Source of the DNA: Geminicoccaceae bacterium
GTDB lineage: Bacteria > Pseudomonadota > Alphaproteobacteria > Geminicoccales > Geminicoccaceae
Reading direction: 5' to 3'
DNA: 64,000 nucleotides
Assembly (NCBI GenBank): GCA_028285265.1
Contig: JANQPX010000032.1
Span: 310,001 to 374,000, forward strand
Numbering within the stretch: the stretch's first letter is position 1; every line of letters starts with the position of its first letter. Below are positions 8,601 to 17,682 of this stretch, one piece after another. The notes beneath the pieces were generated by a model, which was not told where the DNA came from, searched no databases, and saw only the letters and a program-made list of their open reading frames with translations. A program made the position numbers and the translations under genes.

Positions 8601-10421
8601 ATGGACAAGAAGACAACGTTCAATCTCTGGTACCTCATTGCCGCCGTTCTCGGCTGGTTGGTCTTACAGGGGATTTTCGAACAGGCGCAACAGACCGAAC
8701 CACTCGCCTACAGTGAATTTCAAGACTATCTGAGAGACGGTCGAATCGACGATCTCGTCATCACCGAGAGTCGAATCGTCGGTCAGATCAAAGATGCAGG
8801 AGAGGGCGAACCAACGCGGTTCGTGACAACGCGTCTTGAGCCATCGTTCGCGGACGAGCTCGAGCAATATGGCGTCCAGTATCGCGGTGGCACGGACCAG
8901 AACTGGTTCTCGACGCTCCTCTCTTGGGTTCTGCCTGCCCTGATCTTTGTTGGTATTTGGATGTTTCTCATCCGACGCATGTCGATGGGTGGTCTTGGAG
9001 GCGGACTGATGTCGGTCGGCAAGAGTCGCGCCAAGATTTATGTCGAAAAGGACACCAAGACGACCATGGATGATGTCGCCGGAGTGGACGAAGCCAAAGT
9101 CGAAATCCAAGAAGTTATCGATTTTCTAAAGGACCCTGAAGGCTACTCGAAACTTGGCGCCCGCCTGCCACGCGGCGTCCTTCTGGTCGGTCCTCCAGGT
9201 ACGGGTAAAACGCTCCTTGCTCGTGCGGTCGCAGGCGAGGCCGGCGTGACATTCCTCTCGATCAGCGGCTCCGAATTCGTCGAGATGTTTGTCGGTGTGG
9301 GGGCCGCACGCGTTCGCGATCTGTTTGATCAAGCCAAGAACCTGGCGCCTTGTATCATCTTCATCGACGAGCTTGACGCTTTGGGACGGGCCCGCGGTGC
9401 TGGTCCCATGGCGGGTGGCCATGACAAAAAGGAGCAAACACTCAATCAGCTCTTGGTCGAATTGGACGGCTTCGATCCAAGTGCAGGTACCATTTTGCTG
9501 GCGGCAACGAATCGTCCTGAGATCCTGGATCCAGCTTTGCTTCGCCCGGGGCGGTTCGACCGACAGATTCTCGTCGACAGACCAGACAAGCACGGCCGCA
9601 AGAAGATTCTTGAGGTCCACGTCAAGAAGATCACGCTCGACCCCGCCGCCAAGCTTGAGGAGGTGGCGGCACTCACACCGGGCTTTACCGGAGCGGATCT
9701 TGCCAATCTCGTGAATGAGGCCGCTCTGTTGGCGACCAGGCGAAAGGGTGAGATGGTGCGCATGGACGATTTCAGCCGCGCGTTTGAGCGAATCGTGGCA
9801 GGACTGGAAAAACGGAACCGGCTACTCAATCCCCGGGAAAGGCGGACAGTCGCTTATCACGAACTTGGGCATGCGCTGATCGCGCTTTCTCTGCCCGGCG
9901 TTGATCCCGTGCATAAGGTCTCGATCATTCCGCGCGGTATCGGCGCGCTTGGCTACACGCTTCAGCGCCCGACCGAGGATCGGTTTTTAATGACTGTCGA
10001 GGAACTCGAAAACAAGATGGCAGTTTTGCTCGGCGGACGGGCCGCGGAAGAGCTGGTGTTTGGTGAAATTTCGACGGGCGCTTCCGATGATCTGCAGAAG
10101 GTCACGGATATTGCCCGCTCCATGGTCACACGTTACGGCATGGATGAGAAACTCGGCCAGGCCGCCTATGAGACCGAGCGCGGACATTTTCTTGGACAGC
10201 CAGCAGAGGGCGGGGGCCGTCGCTTCAGTCAGGATACCGCGCGCGAGATCGACATCGCGGTTCGCGACCGCATTCAGGAGGTCTATGAGCGAACGCTGGC
10301 GATCCTACGTGAGCGTCGGGACGAGATGGATGGTCTCGCCAAGCAACTTCTCGAGCAGGAAGTTCTGACCGAGAATGACCTACCGAAGCCGATTGCTGAG
10401 CCTGCCGCTGTTATCGCTTAG
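8601..10421 (+). CDS. ftsH: ATP-dependent zinc metalloprotease FtsH
   Basis: A 606-residue membrane AAA protease that degrades membrane and short-lived cytosolic proteins. It has two N-terminal transmembrane helices (about 10-28 and 105-124) flanking a short periplasmic domain. Walker A GPPGTGKT is at 197-204, Walker [10 protein letters not shown] at about 252-260, and the second region of homology contains RPGRFDR near 315-321. The zinc motif HELGH is at 420-424, with the third ligand region GASDDL further on. The usual glutamate-alanine pair (HEAGH) is HELGH here, still a valid HExxH. It is not next to tilS or folP-type neighbours, so it may be an accessory FtsH paralogue. The start is ATG with AGGTGGGAG upstream. 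Confidence 0.92.
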   Translation: MDKKTTFNLWYLIAAVLGWLVLQGIFEQAQQTEPLAYSEFQDYLRDGRIDDLVITESRIVGQIKDAGEGEPTRFVTTRLEPSFADELEQYGVQYRGGTDQNWFSTLLSWVLPALIFVGIWMFLIRRMSMGGLGGGLMSVGKSRAKIYVEKDTKTTMDDVAGVDEAKVEIQEVIDFLKDPEGYSKLGARLPRGVLLVGPPGTGKTLLARAVAGEAGVTFLSISGSEFVEMFVGVGAARVRDLFDQAKNLAPCIIFIDELDALGRARGAGPMAGGHDKKEQTLNQLLVELDGFDPSAGTILLAATNRPEILDPALLRPGRFDRQILVDRPDKHGRKKILEVHVKKITLDPAAKLEEVAALTPGFTGADLANLVNEAALLATRRKGEMVRMDDFSRAFERIVAGLEKRNRLLNPRERRTVAYHELGHALIALSLPGVDPVHKVSIIPRGIGALGYTLQRPTEDRFLMTVEELENKMAVLLGGRAAEELVFGEISTGASDDLQKVTDIARSMVTRYGMDEKLGQAAYETERGHFLGQPAEGGGRRFSQDTAREIDIAVRDRIQEVYERTLAILRERRDEMDGLAKQLLEQEVLTENDLPKPIAEPAAVIA

Positions 10422-10451
10422 GTAAAGCGTTCTGCCCTCTCTGCCCGAAGG

Positions 10452-11288
10452 CTACTTGACCCCGCCCAATGACAGACCTTTGACCAAGTAGCGCTGCATC
10501 CAGGCAAATATGATTGCGACCGGTACGGTGGCAAGTAACGTGGCGGCCATAACATGGTCCCAGTTGATCTTGTACGCTGCGCCAACAAGCGAGTAGATCT
10601 TGAGTGTCAGCGTGTAACTATCCTGACTGCGCAGCAGGGAAAGCGCGAGCACGAACTCGTTCCACGTATTGACGAACGTCAAAATCGCTGTAACAGCGAG
10701 CGCCGGCAGCGCCATCGGCAGGAAGATCAAGCGAAGGCTCTGGAACCAAGTAGCACCGTCGATCCAAGCCGATTCTTCCAACTCGCGCGGAATCGTCTCG
10801 AAAAAACTTTGCAACATCCAGGTTGCGAACGCCATGTTGAACGCACCATAGGCGAGGATAAGGGCAATCGGCTGATCGACCACACCAAGCGCTGCCATCA
10901 TTCGGAAAATGCCAATGATCAAGACGATCGGCGAGAGCATCTGCGTGATTAAGAGAAACTGGCGATAGGCAGGCTGGCCCCAAAATTGGTAACGCGCCGT
11001 GGCGTACCCGGCCGGAATCGCGACCAGCAGAACCAACACGACGGACGCGCCACTGACGACCAAGCTATTGATCAGCGCTTGGCCGAAGCCGACGGCATGC
11101 CACATATCGATAAAGTTGGACCACATCAGCTCCGTTGGCCACCAAGTGGGATCAAAGACAAAAATCTCCGAACGGGCCTTAAGGGCTGTCGACAGCATCA
11201 CGGCATAAGGAAAGAGAATCACCAACAGCAGCGGCGAGAGGACGAGCCAATAGAGGATCGATTTCTTCCACTTAGCCACGATGGGCAT
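10452..11288 (-). CDS. Carbohydrate ABC transporter permease, MalG type
   Basis: A 278-residue inner-membrane permease with six predicted helices. The EAA-type cytoplasmic loop reads as [20 protein letters not shown]. It is the last gene of a minus-strand operon (binding protein, MalF-type, MalG-type). The frame overlaps the MalF-type stop by 17 bases, and a GTG at 11279 is a second possible start. No ATPase gene is present in this operon, so energising probably relies on a shared MsmK/UgpC-type ATPase such as the one at 29245-30297. Confidence 0.85.
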   Translation of the reverse strand: MPIVAKWKKSILYWLVLSPLLLVILFPYAVMLSTALKARSEIFVFDPTWWPTELMWSNFIDMWHAVGFGQALINSLVVSGASVVLVLLVAIPAGYATARYQFWGQPAYRQFLLITQMLSPIVLIIGIFRMMAALGVVDQPIALILAYGAFNMAFATWMLQSFFETIPRELEESAWIDGATWFQSLRLIFLPMALPALAVTAILTFVNTWNEFVLALSLLRSQDSYTLTLKIYSLVGAAYKINWDHVMAATLLATVPVAIIFAWMQRYLVKGLSLGGVK

Positions 11289-12153
11289 CCTGGGAGCGCA
11301 TCATCATGCGCGCGTAAACGATGGTGAAGGCGAGCAGGATCATGAACATGATAAGGGACATGGCAGCCGCATCCCCAATCCGGCCGTAACGAAAGGCGAG
11401 CTTATAAAGATAGGTGACAAGAATATCCGTACTGTTGGCAGGATCCCCTTTTGTCATCACCCAGATGATGGGGAACGAGTTGAAAACGTGAATGATGTTC
11501 AACACGAGTGCGATGTTAAAGAAGCTTTTCAGGAGGGGCATGGTCAAGCGGGTAAAGCGCTGCCAAGCATTCGCTCCGTCAATCCTCGCGGCTTCATAGA
11601 TGTCACCTGGGAGCGACGAGAGCCCGCCGAGAAAGACTGTGGTGGTAAAGGGGATCGACACCAAGATCCCGACAAGGATTTCGACGGGAAAGGCGATCCT
11701 AGCCGTCGCCAGCCATTCGACCGGACGCGCGAGCAGACCTAGGTCTTGTAGCGTTTCATTGACCATGCCGTACTGACCATCGAGGGACCAGGTCCAGACG
11801 ATCGCGGTCATGGTCAGCGACACGGCCCAAGGCAGCATGATGATGACCCGCATCACGCCGCGGCCATGGAAATCATCGTTCAGAATCAGAGCGATCGGCA
11901 ATGACAGGAGGATAGTCCCGCCAACAACGCCAACAGTCCAAACTAAGGTTCGCCAAAGGGAACCCCAGAAGATTGGATCGGCAGCGAGCGTTGCAAAATT
12001 CCCAAAGCCGACGAAATCACGGAGCTTGCCAAAGCGGTTGACCTCATGGGTCGCGGCCATGACGACATCATAGATGGGATAGCCAATGATCCAAAAAGCG
12101 AGCAACAAGCTCGGCAAGACCATCGCCCAAGCTGTACGGCTACCGGCAATCAC
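11272..12153 (-). CDS. Carbohydrate ABC transporter permease, MalF type
   Basis: A 293-residue inner-membrane permease with six helices. The EAA loop is seen as [20 protein letters not shown], which contacts the ATPase. The start is a GTG (plus-strand CAC at 12151-12153). It is separated from the upstream binding-protein gene by 70 bases that contain a strong stem-loop, a common arrangement that keeps binding protein in excess over permease. Confidence 0.85.
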   Translation of the reverse strand: MIAGSRTAWAMVLPSLLLAFWIIGYPIYDVVMAATHEVNRFGKLRDFVGFGNFATLAADPIFWGSLWRTLVWTVGVVGGTILLSLPIALILNDDFHGRGVMRVIIMLPWAVSLTMTAIVWTWSLDGQYGMVNETLQDLGLLARPVEWLATARIAFPVEILVGILVSIPFTTTVFLGGLSSLPGDIYEAARIDGANAWQRFTRLTMPLLKSFFNIALVLNIIHVFNSFPIIWVMTKGDPANSTDILVTYLYKLAFRYGRIGDAAAMSLIMFMILLAFTIVYARMMMRSQDAHRG

Positions 12154-12184
12154 TTGAGGAAGCCTAGCATGTGAGGAAAGACGG

Positions 12185-12212
12185 GGCCGAGCGCATCAGT
12201 GCACGCTCGGCC
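12185..12212 (-). promoter_or_regulatory. Intercistronic stem-loop between binding protein and permease
   Basis: A perfect nine-base-pair inverted repeat (GGCCGAGCG / CGCTCGGCC, arms 12185-12193 and 12204-12212) with a ten-base loop lies between the binding-protein stop and the permease start. It is not followed by a T run. It is more likely an mRNA stability or processing element, or a partial terminator, than a full terminator. Confidence 0.55.
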
Positions 12213-12223
12213 TTGGTCCATGT

Positions 12224-13462
12224 CTATTGAAGGATTCCGTTGATCTTGTCAGCACCGGCCTTCATCGCATCTTCGACCGCGGCATCGCCGGTATAAACCT
12301 GCTGCAGAGCCGCTTTGGTCGTGTCTGCCACTTCCTGCCAATTCGCGATAAGCGGCGCAAACTTGGCGTAAGGTAGCATGTCCGTGAAGGCCTTGAGCTC
12401 GGGATCACCGACAAAATGGTCGTCTTCAGCAACCGATCTGAAGACCGGCAAGAATCCCTCCTTTTGCGTGAATTCAGCTCGCCATTTGTCAGTGAAGGCG
12501 GCTTCGGCCAAGAACTTCCAGGCTTCGTCCTTAACCTCGCTGTCAGCGAACATCACAATGCTGTCGGTAACGCCATAGGTCGCTTGTGCGGCGTCCATCG
12601 GAATAGCGGTAATGCCATAGTCGACATCCGGCGCCTCTTCCTTCATCTGACCGCGCAGCCAAGGGCCTGATAGGATCATACCGACCTTGCCCTGCTTGAG
12701 CATGCTCTCGACATCCTGGCGGTTGTAGTTGGTCACGCCCGGCTGGGTGAGGCCAGCGTCGATCAGGCTTTTGTAGCGCTCGGTCGCGGCGATCGCGGCG
12801 TCACTTCCGATGCCACTTTGACCATTCTCATCGATGATGTCGCCTCCATGGGTCCAAAGCGCATAGTACCAATAGGCGTCGGTCTCCGTGTCGCCACCAC
12901 CTTGAAGACCAAATCCGTGGATGTCATCACCGAGTGCGCTCACCTTCTCTGCAGCGGCGACGAGATCATCCCAAGTGGCTGGGGGCTCACCGACCCCGGC
13001 CTGCTCAAGCAGGCCCTTGTTGTAATACATGGCGCGCGCGGAGGCTGCGACGGGCAGGCCATAGATCTGACCATCAATGGTCGACGGTCCCATAAATGTG
13101 TCGATGAAGCGGGCCTTGAACTCATCGTCCATATACTCATCAAGTGGAGCGACGACGTCATTTTCAACAAAGTCGACCAGCCACCGGGTGCCGATGATCG
13201 AAATGTCAGGCGCTGTGCCCCCTGCAATATCAGTGGTCAGGCGCTGCTGGAGATTGCCCCAAGCCACGTCTTCAATCACGATGTCGATATCGGGATTAGC
13301 GGCCTCAAACTCCTCTGCCATTGCTTCGAAGATAGGGGCGGTTTGATCGCTGTAGTGCGAAACGATCACTCTCACCTCGGTCGCGGCCGAAGCGGTGCCA
13401 GCCAGGCCCACGATGAGTCCGATCGTGGCTGCACCGCCTATCCAGTGACCTGTCCTTCGCAT
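12224..13462 (-). CDS. Carbohydrate ABC transporter substrate-binding protein (family 1)
   Basis: A 412-residue periplasmic binding protein with a Sec signal peptide (basic start, hydrophobic core, cleavage after TASA at about residue 26). The mature part has the family 1 pattern: EEFEAANPDIDIVIE near the N-terminus, GTAPDISII, and the hinge segment PVAASARAMYYNKGLLE. The ligand is probably a sugar, oligosaccharide or polyol, but the ring residues do not let me choose. The ATG at 13462 has a very strong GGGAGGAG ribosome-binding site and is preferred over 13495. It is the first gene of the operon. Confidence 0.87.
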   Translation of the reverse strand: MRRTGHWIGGAATIGLIVGLAGTASAATEVRVIVSHYSDQTAPIFEAMAEEFEAANPDIDIVIEDVAWGNLQQRLTTDIAGGTAPDISIIGTRWLVDFVENDVVAPLDEYMDDEFKARFIDTFMGPSTIDGQIYGLPVAASARAMYYNKGLLEQAGVGEPPATWDDLVAAAEKVSALGDDIHGFGLQGGGDTETDAYWYYALWTHGGDIIDENGQSGIGSDAAIAATERYKSLIDAGLTQPGVTNYNRQDVESMLKQGKVGMILSGPWLRGQMKEEAPDVDYGITAIPMDAAQATYGVTDSIVMFADSEVKDEAWKFLAEAAFTDKWRAEFTQKEGFLPVFRSVAEDDHFVGDPELKAFTDMLPYAKFAPLIANWQEVADTTKAALQQVYTGDAAVEDAMKAGADKINGILQ

Positions 13463-13562
13463 CTTACTCCTCCCTTGCTTATCATTTTGCATCACTGTTT
13501 CGATGATAGGGGCGAAACGTCATGAACGGCAACCAGGCGACGCAGGATGCCGCGACATTTGG

Positions 13563-14045
13563 TCAGGTCCGGTCGAGTCGTTTTTGAAAAAAATGTCGGC
13601 CGTGTCCCCTTGGGAAATCATCAATACGGCCAAATGTCGAATAGCCAAGCTTCTTGTAGAAGTCGGGGGCCTGGAAGCTATAGGTCGAGACCCAAATCCC
13701 CATACAGCCACGCCTTGCGGCTTCACGTTCCGCGGCTTGCATGAGGCGGCGCCCCAGTCCTTGGCCTTGCGAGGTTTGGTCGACCCAGAGCAAGTTCACG
13801 TAGAGCCAATCCCAAACGCTTTGACCGACCAGCGCACCGATGATCGCCCCGTTTCCCTTGGCCTGAAGACGAATTGTTAGGGCTCTAGGTTCGTAGCCAG
13901 CAACGCCATTTGGCCGAGTCAATTCTAAGCCTTGGGCGATACGATCCATCAGTGTCGCATCAGGAGCCTCCTCCTGGATCAAGACATCCAGCCCGTCATC
14001 CATCGCCCGATCGCTCCCGTTTGCTATCTCCACAGAGACTAGCAT
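13563..14045 (-). CDS. GNAT family N-acetyltransferase
   Basis: A 160-residue acetyl-CoA-dependent acyltransferase. The acetyl-CoA pyrophosphate loop is QTSQGQGLGRRLMQAAE, close to the Q/RxxGxG/A signature, and the C-terminal APDFYKKLGYSTFG is the typical beta6-beta7 region. The substrate is unknown. It is a lone gene between two ABC operons, about 100 bases from the upstream region of the sugar operon and about 190 bases from the Pot-type operon. Confidence 0.8.
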   Translation of the reverse strand: MLVSVEIANGSDRAMDDGLDVLIQEEAPDATLMDRIAQGLELTRPNGVAGYEPRALTIRLQAKGNGAIIGALVGQSVWDWLYVNLLWVDQTSQGQGLGRRLMQAAEREAARRGCMGIWVSTYSFQAPDFYKKLGYSTFGRIDDFPRGHGRHFFQKRLDRT

Positions 14046-14231
14046 GGCGCTCGGCGTTCGCTATGAATCAATCAGCCGTCACCTTGATTGAAGGCCTGAA
14101 GCACGTGGTCGATCGTGTGCCGACCACAGTCGATCGTTGCCTATCAAGCGGCCAGGAGATGTGTCACCCCAGCGATTGAGTCCTGGAGATCGGTCGTCAA
14201 GTGATGTCGATGGCGCGCCGACGGCAATCCC

Positions 14232-15143
14232 TCAACTCGGGCGAATACCGCGCAGCCGTTCATTGCGGCGACGAAGCAGTTCCATGGCCGTCAGCAGACC
14301 AATGGAGATGATCACCAAGATGGTGGCGACCGCGAGGATCGTCGGGGAGATCTGTTCGCGAATGCCAGACCACATCTGGCGTGGGATGGTACGCTGCTCC
14401 GGACCAGCAAGGAACAGGACGGCAACCACCTCGTCAAATGAGGTGATAAAGGCAAAGAGACCGCCGGAGACGACGCCCGGAATGATGAGGGGCATCTGCA
14501 CCTTAAAGAACGTCCGCACCGGGTTAGCCCCAAGGGACGCGGCAGCGCGCACCAAGCTGTTGTCAAAGCCGACAAGGGTGGCGGTCACCGTGATAATGAC
14601 AAACGGTGTTCCCAGGGCTGCATGCGCCAAGATCACGCCAAGATAGGTTTGGCTCAGCTTGATTTGGCTATAGAAGTAAAACATGCCAGCCGCCGTGATC
14701 ACCAACGGCACGATCATCGGGGAGATCAGGATCGACATAATCGCGCCGCGATACGGCATCTCTGAACGCGAGAGACCGATAGCGGCGAGGGTTCCCAGCG
14801 CTGTTGCGATAAGTGTCGATGCAATCCCAATGATGAAACTGTTCTTCATCGCCCGGATCCATTGGGCGTTTGTCCAGGCATCGTTCCACCAAGCAAAGCC
14901 TTCAGCATTGGGGTTTGCCATGCCGTTGGTGAAAATGTCACGATACCATCGAAGGCTGTAGGCCTCCGGATCAAGGCTCAACATGCCTTGGGTGAAGCTA
15001 AAGTAGGGCTGGGCGTTGAAGCTCAGGGGCAAAATAATCAGAATCGGCGTGATCAAGAAGATGAAGATCAGCGCACAGATGACCCGAAAGCCGTAGTACC
15101 AGACGCGCTCACCCGTACCGGCATATGGTGGAAGGTCGTTCAT
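14232..15143 (-). CDS. ABC transporter permease, PotC type (polyamine/opine importer family)
   Basis: A 303-residue permease with six helices. The EAA loop is VRAAASLGANPVRTFFKVQM, the form typical of PotC-like subunits. Its ATG overlaps the stop of the PotB-type gene (TAATG), so the two subunits are translationally coupled. It is the last gene of a four-gene minus-strand operon. Confidence 0.87.
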   Translation of the reverse strand: MNDLPPYAGTGERVWYYGFRVICALIFIFLITPILIILPLSFNAQPYFSFTQGMLSLDPEAYSLRWYRDIFTNGMANPNAEGFAWWNDAWTNAQWIRAMKNSFIIGIASTLIATALGTLAAIGLSRSEMPYRGAIMSILISPMIVPLVITAAGMFYFYSQIKLSQTYLGVILAHAALGTPFVIITVTATLVGFDNSLVRAAASLGANPVRTFFKVQMPLIIPGVVSGGLFAFITSFDEVVAVLFLAGPEQRTIPRQMWSGIREQISPTILAVATILVIISIGLLTAMELLRRRNERLRGIRPS

Positions 15144-16435
15144 TACCCGAGCTTCATGTTGTCAATGCCAACCAGGCGGTCATAGAGCCAATAGAGAATC
15201 AAGACGCCGGCAAGGAGGAAAATGGCCAGCGCTGCGGCAAGTGACCAATTCAGTGACTTTTGCATGTGGTAAGCGATGAAGTTCGAGATCAGCTGTCCAT
15301 CCTGCCCACCAACCAGGGCCGGCGTGATGTAGTAGCCGATCGCTAAGATGAAGACCAGGAGCGAGCCAGCGCCGATGCCTGGAACCGTCTGCGGCGCATA
15401 CACCCGCCAGAACGCGGTCCAGTTGGTCGCGCCTAACGATTTGGCGGCGCGCATATAGGCCGGCGAAATCGTCTTCATTACGGAGTAGAGCGGCAAAATC
15501 ATAAACGGCAGCAGGATGTGGGTCATCGCGATCAACGTGCCCGTCATATTATAGATCAGGGAGAAGCGCTGATCGTCTGACGTCATGCCAAAGGTGACCG
15601 CGAGATCGTTCAATACCCCCTCACTTTGCAGCATCGCAATCCAAGCCGTCGTCCGCACCAAGAGCGAGGTCCAGAACGGCAGCAACACCAGGATCATCAA
15701 AAGGTTCGATGTTCGAAGGGGCAGGTGGGCCAAGAGGTAGGCCACGGGATAGCCGAGCAACAGACAGAAGATCGTGACGGCCAGCGATACCAAAAGCGTC
15801 TTGACGAACAGCCAGACATAAATGCGCTGACGATCCGGCAACCGTTCGAAACTGCCGTCCGCCTTGTATTCATAGTCGACGGCAGCTGCGAGGAATGCAG
15901 GGGTATTGCTCTTGGCTGCCACCTTCATCGCTTGCCAGACAGCGACATCGCCCCATTCATCATCGGCGTCAAGCACCGCCTCTTTGAAGGGCGGCTCCAT
16001 CTTTTTGGCTTTGCGCGCCGTCGATGTGAAGAGCGAACGCGTTCCGGAGAGCTCCTGATTCACCCGTGTCGCCACCCTGCCGATCGTCTTGGCTTCGCGG
16101 GCGGCGCGTAAGTCCTCGACCAAGGCAGCGTACATCGCCTCATCGGGCTGGCTCTCGGCGTCCCAGCTGGCCAACACTTCCGCACTGGCAGGCATGTTTT
16201 TGGCATACGTATCGTTATTGACGCCCTGCCAAAGAAGAAGACCGATGGGAATGATGAAACTTGCCAAGACAAAGAGAAGAAGCGGCGCAACTAACAAAAA
16301 GGCCCGCACCCGACTGACAAAAAGTGCCCTGGCCAACTTTCGACGAAGCGGCGTTCCGTCAGCAGCCAGCACCGGACCTGAAGCTGCCGGGGCAGCCGCG
16401 GTGACGCTCGTGTCTGAGGCGGCTATATCCGTCAT
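15143..16435 (-). CDS. ABC transporter permease, PotB type with enlarged first periplasmic loop
   Basis: A 430-residue permease, about 130 residues longer than a standard PotB. The first transmembrane helix is at about residues 45-67 and the next not until about 210. Between them lies a charged, alanine-rich insert of about 140 residues predicted to be periplasmic. The remaining five helices and EAA loop (YMRAAKSLGATNWTAFWRVY) are normal. Such loops occur in a subset of alphaproteobacterial Pot-like permeases. The operon order is ATPase, binding protein, PotB type, PotC type. Confidence 0.87.
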   Translation of the reverse strand: MTDIAASDTSVTAAAPAASGPVLAADGTPLRRKLARALFVSRVRAFLLVAPLLLFVLASFIIPIGLLLWQGVNNDTYAKNMPASAEVLASWDAESQPDEAMYAALVEDLRAAREAKTIGRVATRVNQELSGTRSLFTSTARKAKKMEPPFKEAVLDADDEWGDVAVWQAMKVAAKSNTPAFLAAAVDYEYKADGSFERLPDRQRIYVWLFVKTLLVSLAVTIFCLLLGYPVAYLLAHLPLRTSNLLMILVLLPFWTSLLVRTTAWIAMLQSEGVLNDLAVTFGMTSDDQRFSLIYNMTGTLIAMTHILLPFMILPLYSVMKTISPAYMRAAKSLGATNWTAFWRVYAPQTVPGIGAGSLLVFILAIGYYITPALVGGQDGQLISNFIAYHMQKSLNWSLAAALAIFLLAGVLILYWLYDRLVGIDNMKLG

Positions 16436-16486
16436 GTGAACGGATCTTCCCTACAGTATTGGCGTGTCATAAAAATCGCCGAATTG

Positions 16487-16514
16487 GCGGGCGAAGCCAT
16501 CGTGCCTCGCCCGC
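16487..16514 (-). promoter_or_regulatory. Stem-loop between PotD-type and PotB-type genes
   Basis: Inverted repeat GCGGGCGA / TCGCCCGC (arms 16487-16494 and 16507-16514) with a 12-base loop lies just downstream of the binding-protein stop on the minus strand. A TTTTT run follows, but about 15 bases further on. It is probably an attenuating or mRNA-stabilising hairpin that raises binding-protein yield over permeases. Confidence 0.5.
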
Positions 16515-16530
16515 TCTGACATCGGATCAA

Positions 16531-17607
16531 CTACTGGGCAAGCCAGGCGCTGAAGCGTTCGTCCAACTCATCCTGGTTATCCGCCCAGAACTCGTAGTTG
16601 GTAACGATGGCGGTTTCCATATTGGCCTCTGCGGTCGGCATATGCGGCGCCATTTCGGTTTTGCCGTCATTATACGTGCCGACCAAGGGGCCAGCGGACT
16701 TGCGAGCAGGACCATAGGAAATCCAGCTCGCTTGCGCCGCAAGCTGCTCCGTTGAGGTTGAGAACACCATGAAGTCGAGCGCGTTCTCCAGATTGGGTGC
16801 TCCCTTAGGGATCGCCCACAGATCGTAGTCGAGAACCTGGCCGTCCCAGACGATCTCAAAGTCCTGACCTTCGCCGATGGCAGCGTTGAAAATACGACCG
16901 TTATAGGCGGTGGTCATCACGACCTCGCCGTCGGCCAAGAGCTGAGGCGGCTGGGCACCAGCCTCCCACCACACAACGTCTTCCTTGATCGTGTCGAGCT
17001 TTGCGAAAGCACGGTCCACGCCCTCGTCGGTCTCGAGCAAGTCATAGACCTCATCATGGGGCACGCCATCACCGATAAGCGCCATTTCGAGGATCGCCTT
17101 CGGGCTCTTTCTGATGCCACGCTTGCCAGGGAACGCCTCGGTATCGAAGAAGTCAGCTAGACTCGTCGGGCCCTCGGACAGCACCGCCTTGTCATAAGCG
17201 AAGATCGTCGACCAGAGGATATTGGCAACCGCACAATCATTAATCGATCCCTCGATGAAGTCGTCTTCCGCCGGTGTTCCATCGGCACCTGGTGGGAGGA
17301 TCGACGCATCGATCTCTTCGAACAGCCCCTCATCGCAGCCGCGGACAGCATCCGAAAGCTCGACGTCGACAATGTCCCAGGTGACATTACCGGCCTCGAC
17401 TTGGGCCTTCACCTCGGCCAGGCCACCATTATAGTCTTCGGAGATGATGGTCTTTCCGGTCTCGGCCATCCAAGGCTTGTGATAAGCTTCGACCTGGCTC
17501 TTGGTATAGGCGCCGCCCCAGCTGACCACCGTCAGATCATTGGCGGCAGCCGTGCCAACGACAAAAACAGTCGCGGCAGTGCCGAGCAGCATAGTCTTGA
17601 ACGTCAT
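16531..17607 (-). CDS. ABC transporter substrate-binding protein, PotD type
   Basis: A 358-residue periplasmic protein with a Sec signal peptide ending at GTAAAND. The mature start TVVSWGGAYTKSQ and the DIVDVE, WWEAGAQ and MTTAYNGR segments match the spermidine/putrescine-type family, whose members bind polyamines, opines, mannopine or related amines. The ATG at 17607 follows AAAGGGAGA and starts the signal peptide directly. The frame upstream to 17664 is not needed. The ligand is not determinable by eye. Confidence 0.87.
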   Translation of the reverse strand: MTFKTMLLGTAATVFVVGTAAANDLTVVSWGGAYTKSQVEAYHKPWMAETGKTIISEDYNGGLAEVKAQVEAGNVTWDIVDVELSDAVRGCDEGLFEEIDASILPPGADGTPAEDDFIEGSINDCAVANILWSTIFAYDKAVLSEGPTSLADFFDTEAFPGKRGIRKSPKAILEMALIGDGVPHDEVYDLLETDEGVDRAFAKLDTIKEDVVWWEAGAQPPQLLADGEVVMTTAYNGRIFNAAIGEGQDFEIVWDGQVLDYDLWAIPKGAPNLENALDFMVFSTSTEQLAAQASWISYGPARKSAGPLVGTYNDGKTEMAPHMPTAEANMETAIVTNYEFWADNQDELDERFSAWLAQ

Positions 17608-17682
17608 TGATATCTCCCTTTGTTGGACAAGTTTTTTAACGCTGACATGAGTTGGAGCGCGCATCCTTCGCGATAACTTGGG

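Noticed and set aside
12818..13525. A 235-codon plus-strand open frame
   Set aside because: It lies antisense to the sugar-binding protein gene, which has a signal peptide and strong ribosome-binding site.
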